Positions 26,112-35,042 of a stretch of 64,000 nucleotides of DNA are shown piece by piece. Made by a program: the position numbers and the translations under genes. Under the pieces are notes generated by a model. It saw only the letters and a program-made list of their open reading frames with translations, was not told the origin of the DNA and ran no database searches. The stretch comes from Flavobacteriales bacterium (GTDB lineage: Bacteria; Bacteroidota; Bacteroidia; Flavobacteriales; Flavobacteriaceae), in contig JAMOVT010000116.1 in the NCBI GenBank assembly GCA_027061855.1, forward strand, positions 1 through 64,000, given 5' to 3'. Position 1 is the first letter of the stretch. Each line of letters opens with the position of its first letter.

Positions 26112-28831
26112 ATAAAATCGATTTCGGGATTCAAAATTTCTTCTAAAAGAGAAATTAAGACTTTTTCAAAATTTTTTAAAATTTCTTCATCAAGTAAGTT
26201 TTGTTTGTTGATGAAAAGAGAATGTATCCCCGAATGATATTTTCGGGATGATATTATTCCAGCGGTTAAAGGAATGAAGTCTTCATTTTGGTTATTATAA
26301 AGCCAGGAATAAAGTAATAGTTGAAATACTTTATTTAACTCCGGTTTTTCTAAAAGCACTGTAAAATCTTTTTCATCTTTTATTTTATTTAATCGCAGGT
26401 TTTCAGGCTTTATGTTACCGGTTTTATAATCTATAATTCTTAGCTGCCCATTCACTTTATCTATCCGGTCAAGCTTACCCAAAATCTGTACAGAAATGTT
26501 CCTTATATCAAGGGTAGAGGTAAATTTACTCTCTAAAGCAAGTAGTTCAATTGTTTTCTTTTCTCGAATTAATTTTTCATCAATTGAAATAATATCGTTT
26601 ATATTTTTTAAAATAACTTGGAAAGCAATATGTTTTTTTCCATCCAAATCTTTTAGAAGAGAAATTTTCTTATCCAGATGTTTCTTTGCTATTTTTTTAT
26701 ATTTTTCCCTGATGGTTTTTATATTCTCTTCGGTTAAAAAACTTTGTAAATAAGGGGTATACAATTCTTCAAGAGTGTCATGAATAATCGTGCCTATATC
26801 TTTTGCTGAAATTCCTTCCATTATTTCCTCTTCCTCTTCTAGTTTCAAAATGTCTTTTTTGAGAAAATCAACCGGATCATTGATATAGCGGCTCAATGTG
26901 GTAGGGCTGAATCCATGGTTTTTTGCTTTGGAATGAAGTTTTTTGAGTATATAATCGTTTTTTTCTATTATTTTATTTTCTTCAAGTGTTCCTGCTTCCG
27001 GGCTATATGAAAGTTTACTGATTTTAGTCTCGGAATTATATTGGGGCAGTTCATTTATTAATTGAAGGGCAAAACGAGACAATTCGCCGGAGCTCAGTCC
27101 TTTTTCCTTTCCGTTATATAATAAGCTTATGTTTTTAGCCCGTTGTATACTTCTGTAAAAATAATAAGCCATAATGGCGTTTTGATCTCTATGAGTAGGA
27201 AGTCCCAAGTCTATTTTTATATCAAAAGGTATAATGCTTTGCTCGTTTTTCCCTTTCGGAAGAATACCTTCATTGACTCCAAGCATAATGATATGTTCAA
27301 AATCCAACAGGCGGGTTTCTAAAAGCCCCATCACTTGCAAGCCTTCCAATGGTTCTCCTTCAAAATAGATTTGTTCTTTGGCTAGTAATTTTTTAAAAAT
27401 GAGTTCCAAAGTTTTAAAACTTTGTATAACCTTAGACGAATCTTGAAATTCAATAATACTATCTATTACGGTATCCAGCTTTTGCAAGGCAATTTTGTCC
27501 GTTGGGTTGAGATTTCGTTCCAGAAATTCCTCCAATACTTCTTTATATAATTTTAATACTTTATTTGGTTGTGAATTTCTTTTGAAGATTTTACATGAGA
27601 ATCCACCATATTCGGAGCAAAGGTCATTAATAATTCCGGGCGCAATAAATTTGGTGTTGAGGTTGATAATTTTCCTTACAATTCTATCTATTTGTTCGGG
27701 GTTGTTTTTTTCAATTTGTTCCGCTATCAGGGGGGATTGAAACCACTCAATCAAATGCTCGGTTTTGTATTTATTATAAACTTCTCTATCGAGGAGTAGG
27801 CGATTAAGCAAGTGAAAAATTTGAATTAAAGGGGTATCGGAAACAGGTATTCCAAGAGTGATATTAAAAGAATCTATCTTATTCGGGAGATTGTTCAATA
27901 AGGGAAATAAAAGTGAATTTTCATTTAAAATAACAGCGGTTTTATCCGGATTGATAACTTGGGTTTCCATTATATGCCCCAATACATTTATTTGGGCATT
28001 GGGTCCGTTGGTTTCAATGATTTGTATGTTTTTTTTGTGGGTATAGTCTTCAAAAATCCATTGAAATTCTTTTCTTTTTCTTTTTTGTTTTCGCAGGAAT
28101 TTTCCGGCTTCAAAGCCTTCCTGCAAATAATAAGTATCTGCATCCCAGAAAATTTGTGCTTTATTAGCATCGACCAGTGTGTGGATAATCTTTTCTTCGG
28201 CTTTTGTCAAAGCATTGAACCCGGCAAAAAAGATTTGATTTTCTTTGTATTTTGAAATATAGTTTTCAATATTTTCAGCTAAATATCTGTCACTAAGCCC
28301 GCCATATACTTGCTTTCGATTATATAAACGTTCTTTTAATTTCTCATATAAGCTTCCTAAGGAGATATAATATTCTTTGTATTCTTTGATAAAACGTGAA
28401 TCAGAATTTTCAAGATTCCATTTTTCAAGGACTTTTGCATCGGCAATATATTTAAAAACACTTTCGGGGCTGAGTAAAAAACGGTCGAGTTCTTCAAAAT
28501 CTTTTAAAACCACCGGTGCCCATTTGATAAACTCATCAAAAGTTTTGATTTCGCCGTTATGTTTATTATTTTTAAAATAATCCGTATAGGCTTGATAAAA
28601 TTCAAAAACTAAGTCTAACCATTCGATTTTTTGCCATGGAGAATGTTTGTAGATAAAATCTTGGATGGTAATAATTTCCGGACTGAGAACCGGTTTTCCC
28701 GCTTCTTCAACTAATGCTTTACTGAGAAAAATTCCCGCCCTTTTATTAGGAAGTACAATTATTTTTTCTTCCAAAGGAATGGAAGTTTCCCGAAAAATTT
28801 CCCGGGCGGCAAGGGAGAGGAAGCTTTCCAT
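26102..28831 (-). CDS. AddB/RecB-family PD-(D/E)XK nuclease with helicase-like N-terminus
   Basis: A 909-residue protein laid out like the AddB subunit of a helicase-nuclease that processes double-strand breaks. The N-terminal half is UvrD/AddB-like but has no Walker A (IIVLPNKRAGIFLSKAL stands in its place), so it should not hydrolyse ATP. The C-terminal quarter holds the full RecB nuclease set: GTIIH (about 680), GKLDRID, IDYKTG (about 800) and QLLLYSWLY (about 837). The Cys residues that bind Fe-S in B. subtilis AddB are absent near the nuclease domain. No AddA-type helicase is adjacent. The start lies 2 bases after a small lipoprotein gene and belongs to a transcript headed by the HerA-like ATPase. 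Confidence 0.82.
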   Translation of the reverse strand: MESFLSLAAREIFRETSIPLEEKIIVLPNKRAGIFLSKALVEEAGKPVLSPEIITIQDFIYKHSPWQKIEWLDLVFEFYQAYTDYFKNNKHNGEIKTFDEFIKWAPVVLKDFEELDRFLLSPESVFKYIADAKVLEKWNLENSDSRFIKEYKEYYISLGSLYEKLKERLYNRKQVYGGLSDRYLAENIENYISKYKENQIFFAGFNALTKAEEKIIHTLVDANKAQIFWDADTYYLQEGFEAGKFLRKQKRKRKEFQWIFEDYTHKKNIQIIETNGPNAQINVLGHIMETQVINPDKTAVILNENSLLFPLLNNLPNKIDSFNITLGIPVSDTPLIQIFHLLNRLLLDREVYNKYKTEHLIEWFQSPLIAEQIEKNNPEQIDRIVRKIINLNTKFIAPGIINDLCSEYGGFSCKIFKRNSQPNKVLKLYKEVLEEFLERNLNPTDKIALQKLDTVIDSIIEFQDSSKVIQSFKTLELIFKKLLAKEQIYFEGEPLEGLQVMGLLETRLLDFEHIIMLGVNEGILPKGKNEQSIIPFDIKIDLGLPTHRDQNAIMAYYFYRSIQRAKNISLLYNGKEKGLSSGELSRFALQLINELPQYNSETKISKLSYSPEAGTLEENKIIEKNDYILKKLHSKAKNHGFSPTTLSRYINDPVDFLKKDILKLEEEEEIMEGISAKDIGTIIHDTLEELYTPYLQSFLTEENIKTIREKYKKIAKKHLDKKISLLKDLDGKKHIAFQVILKNINDIISIDEKLIREKKTIELLALESKFTSTLDIRNISVQILGKLDRIDKVNGQLRIIDYKTGNIKPENLRLNKIKDEKDFTVLLEKPELNKVFQLLLYSWLYNNQNEDFIPLTAGIISSRKYHSGIHSLFINKQNLLDEEILKNFEKVLISLLEEILNPEIDFIKK

Positions 28832-28833
28832 TT

Positions 28834-29391
28834 TTATTCGTTGATAAATACGATAAAATGCTTGATTTTGGCTTTATCAGGAATCATGGTTTTATCGATT
28901 TTCAGACCGGGATTATTTTGTAAACGCAAAGGCAATTCACTTTTTTTAATATCCACTATGGCATTGAGGTCATCGATGTATACTACGATATAATTCAAAC
29001 TGGTTTCAATTTTCTTAATTTTATGTGCTTTATTTATTTCGCCGTAACTTGAATTAATATTGATTCCTTTTTGAGTTTTATATCGTGGATCCAAAATTTC
29101 TACTTGTTTTATTAAGGATTCGGGATTGTTTGTTTCTTCGGGAATAATCAATAGCAAAGGTTCATTAGAGTTTTTGTCAAAAACAACAAATTCGTCATAG
29201 CTTTCAAAAGCTGACACTCCCTCGGTATTTTTCACAATGGAGTCATTAGAGAAAATTTGTTCCAATTGGCTTACTTTTGTGGAGTCATTTATTTTACCTA
29301 CTTGTTTATTTTTAATAATATATTGATTTTCTTTTTGAGTACAAGCGCCTATTAAAAGGAAGCTGAACAGTAAAATGCCTATTTTTTTCAT
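28834..29391 (-). CDS. Small lipoprotein of unknown function
   Basis: A 185-residue protein with a lipoprotein signal peptide (MKKIGILLFSFLLIGAC, Cys17). The rest alternates short strands and charged stretches (for example SAFESYDEFVVFDKNSNEPLLLI near 62-84 and LNYIVVYIDDLNAIVDIKKSEL near 132-153) and shows no domain I recognise. It is squeezed between the HerA-like ATPase (15 bases) and the AddB-like nuclease (2 bases), which is odd because its partners are cytoplasmic. Confidence 0.8.
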   Translation of the reverse strand: MKKIGILLFSFLLIGACTQKENQYIIKNKQVGKINDSTKVSQLEQIFSNDSIVKNTEGVSAFESYDEFVVFDKNSNEPLLLIIPEETNNPESLIKQVEILDPRYKTQKGININSSYGEINKAHKIKKIETSLNYIVVYIDDLNAIVDIKKSELPLRLQNNPGLKIDKTMIPDKAKIKHFIVFINE

Positions 29392-29406
29392 TTTTTCATT
29401 TGTTTT

Positions 29407-30936
29407 TTATCTTCTTCGTCTATATGTTCGTTTTAATCCTAATACACCCAAAAGGGAGCGGGTCACTTCGCGGATAATCATTTTCCCGATAGAGCTATTT
29501 AAGGCTTTCTCAACCACACCGGGTTCTTCTTTCTCTTTCTTCCTTTTCTTTTTTTCTATTTCCACTTCTTTTTCTTCTTCGGCTTTGGCCATTTTTTCCT
29601 TTAAGATTTCATAAGCGGAGTCTCGGTCGATTTCTTTATTGTATTTGGGTATAAGTTTGGATTTTTTTAATACTTCTTTTAGTTCTTTATCCGTCAAAAT
29701 ATCCATCCGGCTCATAGGAGCACGCATCAAAGTAGCAGCCAATGGAGTAGGGCGTCCTTTATTGCCCAGCACCGTAACAAGTGCTTCTCCGATTCCAAGA
29801 GAGGTTAATACTTCTTCGGTATCATAAAATTCGGAAATGGGAAAATTTTGTGCAGCCAGTTTAATGGCTTTCCTGTCTTTTGCAGTGAAAGCACGCAAGG
29901 CATGCTGAATTTTCATCCCCAGTTGAGCCAATACTTCATCAGGAATATCTCGCGGATTTTGAGTGACAAAATAAATACCTACACCTTTGGATCTAATCAG
30001 TTTTATGATAGACTCTATTTGTTCCAAAAGCGCTTTTGAAGCATTTTTAAAAATCAAATGTGCCTCATCGATAAAAAAGACCAGTTCGGGACGGTCAGAA
30101 TCTCCTTGTTCGGGCATTTTGGCATAAATTTCTGCCAATAATTGCAACATAAAGGTTGAGAAAAGTTTGGGTTTATCCTGAATATCCGTTAATCGAATGA
30201 TATTGATAATTCCGTGCCCTTTTTCATCAATTCGCATAAGGTCTTCTATATCAAAAGAAGGTTCTCCAAAAAATGTGGCGGCTCCCTGTTGTTCCAATTC
30301 CACTATTTTTCGTAAGATAGAACCGGTAGAGGCTGTGGAAAGGCGACCATATTCAGCTTGAAATTCCTTTTTTCCTTCTCCGGTGGCCCATTTGATCAAT
30401 TCTTTGAAATCTTTAAGGTCGATTAAAGGAAGTTTATTATCATCGGCATATTTAAATAGTACGGCTACAATCCCGGATTGTGTATCATTCAAATCCAAGA
30501 TGCGCGATAATAAAATAGGGCCGAATTCGGAAACGGTGGCACGTAATTGCGCTCCTTCTTTTCCTGTTAACGAAAGCATTTCCACAGGAAAGCCTTTTGG
30601 CGTAAAAGGCAGTCCGATGGCTTCCATACGTTCATCGATTTTAGGATGCCCGGGACTTGGCATGGCAAGACCACTTAAGTCCCCTTTTAAATCCATAAGG
30701 AGGACAGGAATTCCTTGTTCCGAGAGTTGTTCGGCCATTACTTGTAATGACTTGGTTTTTCCCGTTCCCGTAGCTCCGGCAATCAATCCGTGGCGATTTA
30801 ATGTTTTTAAAGGTACTTTAATATATGTATCTTTAATGGGTTGCCCGTCAAGCATTGCCCCGCCAATCACAAAAGAGTCTCCTTTGAATTGGTAACCCTC
30901 CTTGATTTCTTTAATGAAACGTTCTTTTTTGTCCAT
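29407..30936 (-). CDS. HerA-like DUF853 ATPase/helicase
   Basis: A 509-residue HerA/FtsK-clade P-loop ATPase. It has FVIGGAMLDGQPIKD, Walker A GATGTGKT (54-61), MDLKGDLSGLAMPSPGHP, Walker B LVFFIDEAHLIF near 285-296 and YFVTQNPRDIPDEVLAQLG, all characteristic of the DUF853 (YjgR-like) family. A Lys/Glu-rich hinge (about 440-480) precedes a short C-terminal tail ending RRRR. Archaeal HerA works with the NurA nuclease in end resection; the role of bacterial DUF853 proteins is not established. The RecB-type nuclease two genes downstream makes a DNA role plausible. Confidence 0.9.
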   Translation of the reverse strand: MDKKERFIKEIKEGYQFKGDSFVIGGAMLDGQPIKDTYIKVPLKTLNRHGLIAGATGTGKTKSLQVMAEQLSEQGIPVLLMDLKGDLSGLAMPSPGHPKIDERMEAIGLPFTPKGFPVEMLSLTGKEGAQLRATVSEFGPILLSRILDLNDTQSGIVAVLFKYADDNKLPLIDLKDFKELIKWATGEGKKEFQAEYGRLSTASTGSILRKIVELEQQGAATFFGEPSFDIEDLMRIDEKGHGIINIIRLTDIQDKPKLFSTFMLQLLAEIYAKMPEQGDSDRPELVFFIDEAHLIFKNASKALLEQIESIIKLIRSKGVGIYFVTQNPRDIPDEVLAQLGMKIQHALRAFTAKDRKAIKLAAQNFPISEFYDTEEVLTSLGIGEALVTVLGNKGRPTPLAATLMRAPMSRMDILTDKELKEVLKKSKLIPKYNKEIDRDSAYEILKEKMAKAEEEKEVEIEKKKRKKEKEEPGVVEKALNSSIGKMIIREVTRSLLGVLGLKRTYRRRR

Positions 30937-30955
30937 ATTATTTCAGTAATAAGTA

Positions 30956-30986
30956 TAAAGATAAATATTCTTTTTTCTTTATTCAA
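30956..30986 (-). promoter_or_regulatory. Probable promoter of the herA-like operon
   Basis: Minus strand: TTG (30984-30986), 20-base spacer, TATCTTTA (30956-30963), one mismatch from TAnnTTTG, ending 19 bases before the ATG. Confidence 0.45.
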
Positions 30987-30992
30987 TTTTTT

Positions 30993-31547
30993 TTAAAATT
31001 TATTAACATTCCTAATGATAACTTTTTCCAATTCCTGAATGTTTTCAGGACTATCATTCATTATATCTTGTCTTATTTTAACGGAAAGTTTGGCCAATTG
31101 CAATGATAATTCATCCGATTCCTGATGACTGATTTTATGATCTCCCGCCACTTTTTTCAATACATCGATAAAAAAGGAATATTCTTTAAGTACTTCGGGT
31201 GAAGCTATTATCGATATCTTATGCGTTAAAAATTCAATTTGCACCATATCTTGATCTGTAATTTCTTCTTTGGCAACAATTTTTTCGATAAAATGAATCA
31301 AATCGAGGTATAAAGACGATTTAAGCTCAAACAATTTTATGTTGTGCTCTTTTTCCAATTCCAATTCACTTTGTTTATTGATAAGAGCAGCTGTTATCAG
31401 AATGGTAGCAATAGTTCCTAAAACAATTAAAATAATTTCCTGAGCATAGGGATTTTCAGAAGATGAAAAATATGCGGTATGTAAAAAAATAAATCCTACT
31501 ATAAAAGTAATTAATGTAAGGATAATATATAGCGGATTGTTTCTCAT
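30993..31547 (-). CDS. Two-helix membrane protein of unknown function
   Basis: A 184-residue protein with two hydrophobic helices (about 7-27 and 36-56) and a long helical, charged cytoplasmic tail (60-184) such as ELELEKEHNIKLFELKSSLYLDLIHFIEKIV. The layout is like small phage-shock or DUF-type membrane proteins but I do not recognise a family. It lies 56 bases before the HerA-like gene on the same strand and is isolated from degP by a gap carrying a terminator. Confidence 0.75.
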   Translation of the reverse strand: MRNNPLYIILTLITFIVGFIFLHTAYFSSSENPYAQEIILIVLGTIATILITAALINKQSELELEKEHNIKLFELKSSLYLDLIHFIEKIVAKEEITDQDMVQIEFLTHKISIIASPEVLKEYSFFIDVLKKVAGDHKISHQESDELSLQLAKLSVKIRQDIMNDSPENIQELEKVIIRNVNKF

Positions 31548-31581
31548 AATAATTTTAAAAGCAAAAATACATATTTTAAAA

Positions 31582-31616
31582 CAAAAAAACCTTATCGGTT
31601 AAAATAAGGCTTTTTA
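31582..31616 (-). terminator. Candidate terminator upstream of degP
   Basis: Inverted repeat CCTTAT / ATAAGG with an 8-base loop, flanked by A and T runs, in the 93 bases between degP and the membrane-protein gene. Both lie on the minus strand and degP ends at 31641, so the hairpin follows degP by about 25 bases. Confidence 0.65.
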
Positions 31617-31640
31617 GCATATAAAAGTATCAGATTAAAT

Positions 31641-33053
31641 TTATCTAAAAATATATTTTTCAATTCTACCGTTCGGACTTACCACTTCCATGGTATATTG
31701 AGTGTTATTGAGTGTAGTAAGAATATCTGTCAAGTCATCTACATTATGAATGTCCACATCATTTATTCGCGTAATTAAATACCCCGGACGAATGCCGTTT
31801 TCATATAACATAGGGTTTTTGACACCATCGATAAATACTCCGTGATTCACTCCATATCTGTTTAAGGTTTTACGGTCGATATTTTTTACCGAAATACCCA
31901 TGCTTTTGAGATAAGCCGCATTGTTTTGACTCAATTCAATATCCAAGACCTTTTCTTTTCCATCGCGTAATACGGTAATTTCAATTTTATCTCCGGGACG
32001 TTTTGTTTTGAGGAAACCTAATAAATCGGCCATAGTTTTAATATCGACATTGTTTATTTTGATAATTATATCTCCTGTTTTGATTCCCGATTTTGCGGCT
32101 CCCGTATGGGGTTCTATTTCATAAATATAAATCCCTTTGGTTTCATCTATATGTAAACGGTCGGCCATTTCGTTATTTAACTCCACGCCTTTTATGCCCA
32201 GAACTCCTTTTTTTATGCTTCCGAATTCCAAAATATCATCTACTATTTTTCGAGCGATATTAGAAGGAATGGCAAAGGAATATCCAATGTATGAACCGTT
32301 CATGGAAAAAATCATGGTGTTGATTCCAATCAATTCTCCTTTTTCATTGACTAAGGCTCCTCCGCTATTACCGGGGTTGACAACCGCATCGGTCTGAATA
32401 AAGTTCTCTATTTTGCTATTTCCTTTCAAATCTCTCCCTTTTGCACTGATAATACCCGCGGTCACAGTAGTTCCCAAATTATAAGGATTTCCGATGGCAA
32501 GTGCCCATTCCCCCAATTCTACTTTATCGGAATCACCAAAAATGATATAGGGGAGATGCTCCGCTTCAATTTTAAGGAGAGCAATATCCGTATTCACATC
32601 CGTACCGATTAATTTTGCTCTGTAAGTTTTGTTATTGTCCAAAGTGACTTCGATTTCACTGGCATCTTTGATTACATGGTTATTGGTCACAATATAACCG
32701 TCGGGAGAAATAATTACACCGGAACCGGTTCCTTCTTGTTTATATACGGGACCTTGACGATAGCCGTAAGAATAGGGGGAATATTTTTGTACATAACGGG
32801 TATTGCGAACATGTACAACAGAATTCTTTGTCTTTTTTACAATATCTTTAAAATCTGGCAAAGAACCGTAATACTTGTTTTGTGGATTATTGTAATGTAC
32901 CGGAATTGCGACCGGCATGCTGTCAGTTTTCGGAACATTTGTCAGGTTGACAACTTGGTCCTTGGAATTGTTTTTGTTTAAATAATGATATGTCCCTAAA
33001 CTGATAAGGCTGCTGAAAAGGGCAATAGATATATATGTAATAAGCTTTTTCAT
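31641..33053 (-). CDS. degP: Periplasmic serine protease DegP/HtrA
   Basis: Envelope quality-control protease of 470 residues. An N-terminal signal/anchor segment (about 4-24) precedes a trypsin-like domain with the complete triad: His126 (TNNHVI), Asp156 (TDIALL) and Ser230 (NPGNSGGAL). Two PDZ domains follow (about 275-365 and 375-465); the first includes PHTGAAKSGIKTGDIIIKINN. The Q-linker at 85-107 is rich in Tyr and Gly. It is divergent from the acetyltransferase gene and ends at a hairpin. Confidence 0.95.
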   Translation of the reverse strand: MKKLITYISIALFSSLISLGTYHYLNKNNSKDQVVNLTNVPKTDSMPVAIPVHYNNPQNKYYGSLPDFKDIVKKTKNSVVHVRNTRYVQKYSPYSYGYRQGPVYKQEGTGSGVIISPDGYIVTNNHVIKDASEIEVTLDNNKTYRAKLIGTDVNTDIALLKIEAEHLPYIIFGDSDKVELGEWALAIGNPYNLGTTVTAGIISAKGRDLKGNSKIENFIQTDAVVNPGNSGGALVNEKGELIGINTMIFSMNGSYIGYSFAIPSNIARKIVDDILEFGSIKKGVLGIKGVELNNEMADRLHIDETKGIYIYEIEPHTGAAKSGIKTGDIIIKINNVDIKTMADLLGFLKTKRPGDKIEITVLRDGKEKVLDIELSQNNAAYLKSMGISVKNIDRKTLNRYGVNHGVFIDGVKNPMLYENGIRPGYLITRINDVDIHNVDDLTDILTTLNNTQYTMEVVSPNGRIEKYIFR

Positions 33054-33060
33054 GATATTT

Positions 33061-33088
33061 TTGTTTGAATTTATAATTAGTATCTTTG
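33061..33088 (+). promoter_or_regulatory. Promoter upstream of the GNAT gene
   Basis: TTG (33061-33063), 17-base spacer, TATCTTTG (33081-33088). The leader to the ATG at 33188 would be about 90 bases, unusually long for this window; no structured element was recognised in it. Confidence 0.5.
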
Positions 33089-33187
33089 AAAAGAAATTTT
33101 CAAATGGAAATCATATTTGAATGCTTCCAAAATTATTCCAAAATTGAATAAAATAGAAATTTTTAACCAAAATTTAACGGCATTCCC

Positions 33188-33706
33188 ATGGAAAAAAGGA
33201 TAAAATTAAGACCTCTTGAAGAAACAGATCTTCATTTTTTATATGAAGTGGAAAACGAAGAAGATTTATGGCATTTGAGTGACCGTCAACAAGGTTTCTC
33301 TAAAAAAATATTGCTGGAATATATACAAAATGCCGACCGCTCTATTTATGAAGCCGGACAATTGCGTTTGGGAATTGAACTTATTTCTACCCATGAACTA
33401 TTGGGTTTTGTCGATTTATATGATTTTGATCCCCGTAATCGAAAAGCAGGGGTGGGAATTATCATTTATAATAAACTTGATCGAAATAAAGGTTATGGAA
33501 AGGAAGTTTTGGAACGGATTATTTCCTATGCTTTCAAAAAATTATTTCTTCATCAATTATTTGCAGAAATCGCAATAGATAATTTCCCAAGCATCCGGTT
33601 ATTTGAAAAAGCAGGGTTTATACAAACGGGAATTAAAAAAGATTGGATATTTAACGGCGATGCATTTACTGATGTATTCTTTTATCAATTGATAAATGAA
33701 TCCTGA
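33188..33706 (+). CDS. GNAT-family N-acetyltransferase (RimJ/RimL-like)
   Basis: A 172-residue acetyl-CoA-dependent acetyltransferase. The fold signatures are IKLRPLEETDLHFLYEVENEE at the N-terminus, GFVDLYDFDPRNRKAGVGIII (beta-4 with the acceptor site), the acetyl-CoA-binding RNKGYGKEVLERI near 99-111 and LFEKAGFIQTGIKKDW near the end. This matches the SpeG/RimJ-type branch; substrate could be a protein N-terminus, an antibiotic or a polyamine. mltG follows after 46 bases. Confidence 0.9.
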   Translation: MEKRIKLRPLEETDLHFLYEVENEEDLWHLSDRQQGFSKKILLEYIQNADRSIYEAGQLRLGIELISTHELLGFVDLYDFDPRNRKAGVGIIIYNKLDRNKGYGKEVLERIISYAFKKLFLHQLFAEIAIDNFPSIRLFEKAGFIQTGIKKDWIFNGDAFTDVFFYQLINES

Positions 33707-33752
33707 ATTTTGGCCCTGGAATATTTTTTTTATTTTTACGTTTTAGTTTTTT

Positions 33753-34787
33753 ATGAAAAAGAAATTAGTGGTTATTCTTATCGTTTTTGGTTTTGGAATA
33801 TTCAGTGGATTATTCTTATTAAATTCCTTGCTTTATACCCCAAATGTATTTATAAAAGATAAACCGGTATATATTTTATTGGATAAAAGAATGCCGGTAG
33901 ATAGCTTATTGCAAAAACTTTCTCCGTATTTAAAAAATAAAAACACTTTCCTTTTGGCAGCAAAAATCAAACGTTTTTCGGGGGCAAAACCCGGTAAATA
34001 TGAATTGAAAGACCGGATGAATAACAACAATCTGATCAATATGTTGCGAATAGGAAAACAAGTGGAAGTGGATGTGACTTTTAATAATCGAAATACGATC
34101 GAAGATCTTGCGGGGGCGATAAGTCATTATTTGGCTCCGGATTCAATCGCTTTTTTAAAAATAATGAAAGATCCTGATTTTTATAAAAAAAAGGGATTTA
34201 CACAGGAAACAGCCTTACTGATGTATCTACCGAATACTTACCGGTTTTATTATCATACTTCTCCCGAAAAATTCAGGGAAAAAATGTGGAAAGAATACCA
34301 AAATTTCTGGAATGAGGAGAGAAGAGATAAAGCAAAGAAATTGGGTTTAAGTCCGATTGAAGTGGGAATTTTGGCTTCTATTGTTCAGCAAGAAAGTACA
34401 AAAAAAGAAGAATGGCCCAAAATTGCAGGTGTTTACATTAATCGTTTGAAAAAAAACTGGCTTTTACAAGCAGATCCAACGGTTAAATATGCTTATCAAC
34501 AAAAATACGGAAAAGATTTGGTGATAAAGCGTGTGTTGAATAAGCATAAAGAAGTGGACTCTCCCTATAATACATATATGTATAAAGGATTGCCTCCGGG
34601 ACCGATTTGTATGCCTGATATTTCCACTATAGAGGCGGTTCTTCATCCTGACAAGCATAATTATTTTTATTTTGTTGCCGATATGAAAAGACCGGGATAT
34701 CACCTCTTTTCCACTAATCTCAGAGATCATATTAATAAAGCAAATTCCTATCATACTTCTTTGAATAAAATGGGAATTTATAAATAA
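33753..34787 (+). CDS. mltG: Endolytic peptidoglycan transglycosylase MltG
   Basis: Inner-membrane lytic transglycosylase that cuts nascent glycan strands and sets their length. The 344-residue protein has an N-terminal anchor (about 5-26), a LysM-like subdomain (30-140) and the YceG catalytic domain with IVQQESTKKEEWPKIAGVYINRL, including catalytic Glu214, then DPTVKYAY and the C-terminal PYNTYMYKGLPPGPICMP signature. All expected family motifs are present. Confidence 0.95.
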   Translation: MKKKLVVILIVFGFGIFSGLFLLNSLLYTPNVFIKDKPVYILLDKRMPVDSLLQKLSPYLKNKNTFLLAAKIKRFSGAKPGKYELKDRMNNNNLINMLRIGKQVEVDVTFNNRNTIEDLAGAISHYLAPDSIAFLKIMKDPDFYKKKGFTQETALLMYLPNTYRFYYHTSPEKFREKMWKEYQNFWNEERRDKAKKLGLSPIEVGILASIVQQESTKKEEWPKIAGVYINRLKKNWLLQADPTVKYAYQQKYGKDLVIKRVLNKHKEVDSPYNTYMYKGLPPGPICMPDISTIEAVLHPDKHNYFYFVADMKRPGYHLFSTNLRDHINKANSYHTSLNKMGIYK

Positions 34788-34986
34788 ATGCTAAAGTAAA
34801 AGCTTCATTTACGCGTTTTTTTACGAAAAAACTCCCTTGAAGTAACATTTGTAGCAATATAAAAAAAATGCTAGAACCTTAATTTTTTATTAATTTTTTA
34901 ATTTGAGCCTTTTAAATGGCCGTGGATTAAAAAATTATTAAAATTTCAGATTCAAATTAAATTTTTCGTAAAAATAACTCTGCATG

Positions 34987-35016
34987 TTGTATTTATTTAA
35001 TTGATTTCTATCTTTG
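34987..35016 (+). promoter_or_regulatory. Promoter of the M4 metalloprotease gene
   Basis: TTG (34987-34989), 19-base spacer, TATCTTTG (35009-35016), ending 26 bases before the ATG. It lies in a 255-base gap in which I see no other gene or RNA. Confidence 0.65.
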
Positions 35017-35042
35017 AAGACACTATAAAAATTAAATGAAAT

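Noticed and set aside
30383-30895. 170-residue frame antisense to the HerA-like gene
   Set aside because: Translation is a Ser/Pro-rich shadow of a strongly coding minus-strand frame; no domain or promoter supports it.
26102-30936. HerA plus nuclease as a phage-defence system
   Set aside because: The ATPase is the widespread DUF853 family and the nuclease resembles AddB; there are no mobile-element signs, atypical composition or other defence genes nearby. I kept the cluster only as a repair-module lead.
33104-33151. 15-codon frame just after the promoter of the acetyltransferase gene, a possible leader peptide
   Set aside because: No repeated codon run or attenuator hairpins; such a short frame is frequent by chance.
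34788-35042. 255-base gap before the M4 protease gene examined for tRNA or small RNA
   Set aside because: No T-arm motif, no cloverleaf-like inverted repeats, and the short frames on both strands are not credible; only the promoter is supported.
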